NCBI RefSeq assembly: GCF_042242105.1
Contig: NC_092014.1
Location: 3,337,874 to 3,401,873 of the forward strand
Reading direction: 5' to 3'
DNA length: 64,000 nt
Origin: Pempheris klunzingeri
Lineage: Eukaryota > Chordata > Actinopteri > Acropomatiformes > Pempheridae
Part shown: in pieces, positions 60,761-64,000 of the stretch
Layout: each line of letters begins with the position of its first letter
Position numbering within the stretch: the first letter of the stretch is position 1
Made by a program: the position numbers and the translations under genes
Notes under the pieces: generated by a model
The model's input: the letters and a program-made list of their open reading frames with translations, nothing else
Databases searched by the model: none
What the model was told of the DNA's origin: nothing

Positions 60761-61568
60761 TTGTCTCTCCTTACATTATCACATTCAATTTTATTTCCTT
60801 TATTGTCTATTTGGTCTCAAGTCATTACAACCATATCTTTTAACCTATTAGTATTATTATTAGTAGTAGTATAACCCATCTCTTGCATTTGTTCACATTT
60901 TGCGTTAATAATAATTCTGCTCTAAAGCCTTAACCTGTGATGAAAGGTAACAAGCACACATTGCTTCATTTTTAGTGCTCACAAGCAAAACAGGCTAGAC
61001 GCCATTTTACTGACCGTCATATCCAAAATCACCGTGCAGAGGGACTGCAAGAGTTCAACTTAAATAAAGCCACTGAAAGCTAAAATCAAGTTAAAATCAA
61101 ACAGGCTTTGTCAGGAGATGAACAGGATGAACAAAATGCTTCTACAGTTGCCCCGAGTGGGTGAGAGGGGGCTGAGATGGTTCGTGACCACAGCTGTCAA
61201 AAACACAGTGGTTAAGGTACCGGCTGTGCTGCAAATCATCACATCTATAATTTTTTTTTTAATGCAAAACTTATAAATAGTAATAGACCTTGCTTTAAAG
61301 TTTAAAGCATCATATGCAGACTTTATTATTATGTGGTGCATCATTTCATAGTCGTGGTGGTGAGTTTTCAGTGAAAGTGTAAAGTGACTTCTGCAGGAAC
61401 TTGGTCAAGTTGTTCACTGCTGAGAGGATTAAAGGAACACTTTGTAGAGACTCAAGTTTGCCCTCATTTACAATAAAACTCTTTTAACAGCAAGCCACGA
61501 GACTGGTGTCCCATTATGCTAAAAGAATCAAGTCATATTCTTGGCTGTATTCTGGCGTCGGGGTCATC

Positions 61569-61599
61569 ATGCATGGTAATAATGTGATGAGGAAGGAAG
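61569..61599 (+). promoter_or_regulatory. gene 6 promoter block
   Basis: ATGCATGGTAATAATGTGAT then GAGGAAGGAAG, 166 bp before the ATG. One base differs from gene 5 within the block. Confidence 0.6.
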
Positions 61600-61764
61600 T
61601 CAGGTTTATTTTAACAGCCTCCTCCTCACTCTCCAGACCACAGAGAAGACACTCCTTCTATATTGTCAGTAGACATGTTTAAGGTGACTTCTGTTTCTTG
61701 CTTGTGCACGTTAATTACCTGCATTTGTGCTCTGTTGTCTCCAACAGAGGTGAGAGGAGCAGCT

Positions 61765-62805
61765 ATGGGTTTAACAGCAGCAGCAGCAAGAGGAGTTGTT
61801 GTCTTCCTTCTCTCTATGCCAGGTATGTGAGCTCAGAAATCCAAACTAATCTAATTTCAAAATAATCTCAGCACAAAAGTCCACTGATGGACCTTTTTGG
61901 AGGATTAAATTAACCATCTTTTTTTGGCCCTTTAATCTAACTGACAGTGAGGCCCTGTTATAATTAAGGATTAACCTGCTGGTTGTTTGGTTTGTTAAAA
62001 ATTCTGACAACAGAGGGAAATGCCGTCATAATTACTGTTACTCACTCAGAGACTCACAATTACTCGGAGCCCTAAGTGACACCTTCACAATGCTTCTTTT
62101 GTCCAACCAATAGAACAAAATTCTATATTATTTATTTATGTCATGTTTTGTGGACAAAAATTGACTTGTAACAAGAGTAACAAGAACAGTATTTCCCTCT
62201 AAAATGTGGTGCAGAAGAATTAGAAAGCAGCCTGAAGAGAAAAGAAAAGACATTACACCCTTCACTACATATTAGTGCTACAATCTTTGTCTTGTCTCGT
62301 TGGCTCATCGCGGGATGACGCAAGAAATAGATTAGTTTTGTAGAACTATTTGGAATTTGCCCATTTTTCAAGCAGGTTTACAAACAGATGCTCCACAAAA
62401 TCTTGGAAATCTCGTATGATGTTATGATAGTGTTTGTAGCGTCTGCTGTGCTCTGTGTTACAGTGGTACAGAGTCAGTATGACTGGGGAGTGACCTTCAC
62501 CTCCACACAGATCTGTGCCCCGAAAGGATCAACGGTGGAGCTACACAGCACCTACAGACACTCGTCCAGAGCAAATGTTGAGAAAACATTATGGTTCACT
62601 AAATTGAGTTATGAAACACCTGTGGACCTCAGAGAAGACCCAGAGTACGCAGGTCGTGTGCAGAACAGCTGTTATGAGAAGAGCTGCACTCTGACAATCA
62701 CAGACCTGAGAGAGAGCGACTCAGCTAAGTACAAGTTCAGGTTCATGACAAACCAACCAAGGAGATGGTATACAAGTTGGAATGGAGTCACTTTGGAAGT
62801 CACAG
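61765..62805 (+). CDS. CD22/Siglec-like receptor, gene 6 (5' end: signal and V-set exons)
   Basis: Exons 61765-61822 ([19 protein letters not shown]) and 62464-62805 (342 nt, phase 1-1). V reads [20 protein letters not shown] and YKFRF, so unlike its gene 5 twin it keeps the Arg (62739-62741). Its last strand differs (NQPRRWYTSWNG). No further exon is found before the window end; as in gene 5, no C2a exon follows in the next 1.2 kb. The rest of the gene, if it exists, lies beyond 64000. Confidence 0.75.
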
Positions 62806-63132
62806 GTAACATTTTCATTGTAATTCATCTTTTGTTCCAGATTTTCAGGATGATAGACATCTGAATCTGAGCGTAATGACTGCTGTGTGTGAACGTTTGG
62901 TCACACTTTTGTTGTAAAGGTGATTGTTCACACTCTCTCTCTCTGTTCAAGAGAGTCAGTTCAGTTATTCATCGCTGAGAGAATTGACAGAACAGTTCTT
63001 TAGATGCTGAAGCCCACAGACTTTTAAAATAGTGTTGGGGGAGATGGTTCGATATGGAAGATACGGATTCTCTCATTCTGCAAAACAACAAGTAACTCAA
63101 TGTCTAGGTCATATACTGGCATCCGGTTCACA

Positions 63133-63162
63133 GTGCATATTAATAATGTGAAGCAGAAGGAA
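63133..63162 (+). promoter_or_regulatory. orphan promoter block downstream of the gene 6 V exon
   Basis: GTGCATATTAATAATGTGAA then GCAGAAGGAAG, the twin of 50971-51000 and closer to the true block. Confidence 0.5.
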
Positions 63163-63657
63163 GTCTGGTGGGTTTTTTTTTTAAACTGTCTTCTGCTTCC
63201 TGTTCACTGTCCTAACCACAGAGGAGACTTTTTATTTGAATATTTCCTTTACAAATCTTCAAGATCAAGGTGATGGAACTTTGAATGTATGATGAAGAAA
63301 AAGGTCCTTGTGGCTTAAATATGAGACGTAGGTCACATACTGGGGGCCGTAGCTGTAGGATTTCTTTTATTTATTTATTTATTTTTTGGGGGGGGCTGGT
63401 GTTCAGACAGCTAGGTGTGATGCTGCTGACTGCCTCCACGTAACCGCAGGTGTTGTAACAGCCTACTGACTTCGTGCTTCTCAGTGACAGAAAATTTACA
63501 TTAAGGTCACGTCATGGCAAATCAGTCGGCTGTGATTGAAGAGCACTCGACCTGACTGAAGGCTCCTCTCTCATTAGTGAAATTATCTTTAAGATATGTT
63601 GTTCCCAAGAGGCCAATGTGAAGGCTTTGATACAGTGACTGTGTTTGTGTATTAACA

Positions 63658-64000
63658 TACACTACTCACTAAAAGTCAGGGATATTCAGCTTTCAGGTGA
63701 AACTTCAGGATGAACCTAAAATGCATTCTAACCTTTCCAGGTGAACTTAATGTGACCTTCTCTAAACCTTTGAATGCACATGTCCAACTGTTCAGTGTCT
63801 CAGTACTTTCTGCACCAGCTGCTGTTCTCTAACAAGAAGCTTAACAGCAACATTCACAACAGGTTTGATCCATGAATCCACCAATACATTTCCTGCTTCA
63901 GTTAGAATTGGTATTTAAACAGTCCTCCTCATCCTGCTGTTCACATTCTGACATCATGAGACCAAGACGACACCTAACAGTTGATCAGCAGCACCTCAAC
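63658..64000 (+). mobile_element. Tc1-like element, cut by the window end
   Basis: Starts CACTACTCACTAAAAGTCAG after the same flank (GTATTAACATA) as the element at 51484. A + strand transposase begins at ATG 63956 (MRPRRHLTVDQQHLN) and runs off the window. The start codon, lost in the 38.5-kb copy, is intact here. Confidence 0.75.

Noticed and set aside
1..64000. CRISPR arrays, tRNA or rRNA genes
   Set aside because: No regularly spaced identical short repeats with unique spacers. I saw no cloverleaf with A and B boxes on a read-through, though a tRNA scan was not possible.

Overview
The window looks like teleost fish DNA. The genes are split into many short exons with GT-AG introns. The repeats are the usual fish mix: Tc1-like elements, an L2-type LINE tail, a chromodomain Gypsy element, and TTAA-flanked MITEs. 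The species cannot be told from the sequence. Gene models were built by hand from splice signals, reading phase and paralogue comparison, with no database search.

The real genes form one tandem family, all on the + strand: five complete or near-complete genes and the 5' end of a sixth. They encode cell-surface immunoglobulin-superfamily receptors of the CD22/Siglec type. Each starts with a short signal-peptide exon, then a Siglec-like V-set exon, then varying numbers of domain-2-like (here 'C2a'), degenerate V-like and I-set/C2 exons. A transmembrane exon and a cytoplasmic tail with ITIM-like tyrosine motifs follow. Every extracellular exon begins and ends in phase 1, so exons can be added, lost or skipped without breaking the frame.

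Layout: 1-1600, LINE fragment and unique DNA. 1608-14085, gene 1 (11 Ig domains, 4 tyrosine motifs). 15279-22630, gene 2 (7 Ig domains, 4 motifs). 22.6-26.9 kb, gene desert with a TTAA MITE and an orphan copy of the promoter block. 26977-37288, gene 3 (7 Ig domains, with a juxtamembrane minisatellite that creates a YxxM motif). 38.5-39.5 kb, broken Tc1 element. 39968-45531, gene 4 (5 Ig domains). 46.2-49.0 kb, LINE scrap and Gypsy remnant, with a solo LTR inserted in the Gypsy chromodomain. 49481-59975, gene 5 (12 Ig exons, one frameshifted by a 20-bp insertion; domain 2 missing after V). 61569-64000, start of gene 6 (signal and V exons only), then a Tc1 element cut by the window edge.

Working picture (inference): these are glycan-binding inhibitory receptors of B or myeloid cells. 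Five of the six V domains keep the F-strand arginine position that binds sialic acid in Siglecs. The tails carry SHP-recruiting ITIM-like motifs and a YSN (Grb2-type) motif. All six genes share a block 80-170 bp upstream of the ATG with an octamer-like ATGCAT core and a tandem ETS/PU.1-like GAGGAAGGAAG core. The cluster is evolving by unequal exchange: 966-bp V-like/C2a modules, a 0.82-kb two-exon duplication, a shared 3' tail module, and a duplicated 5' module.
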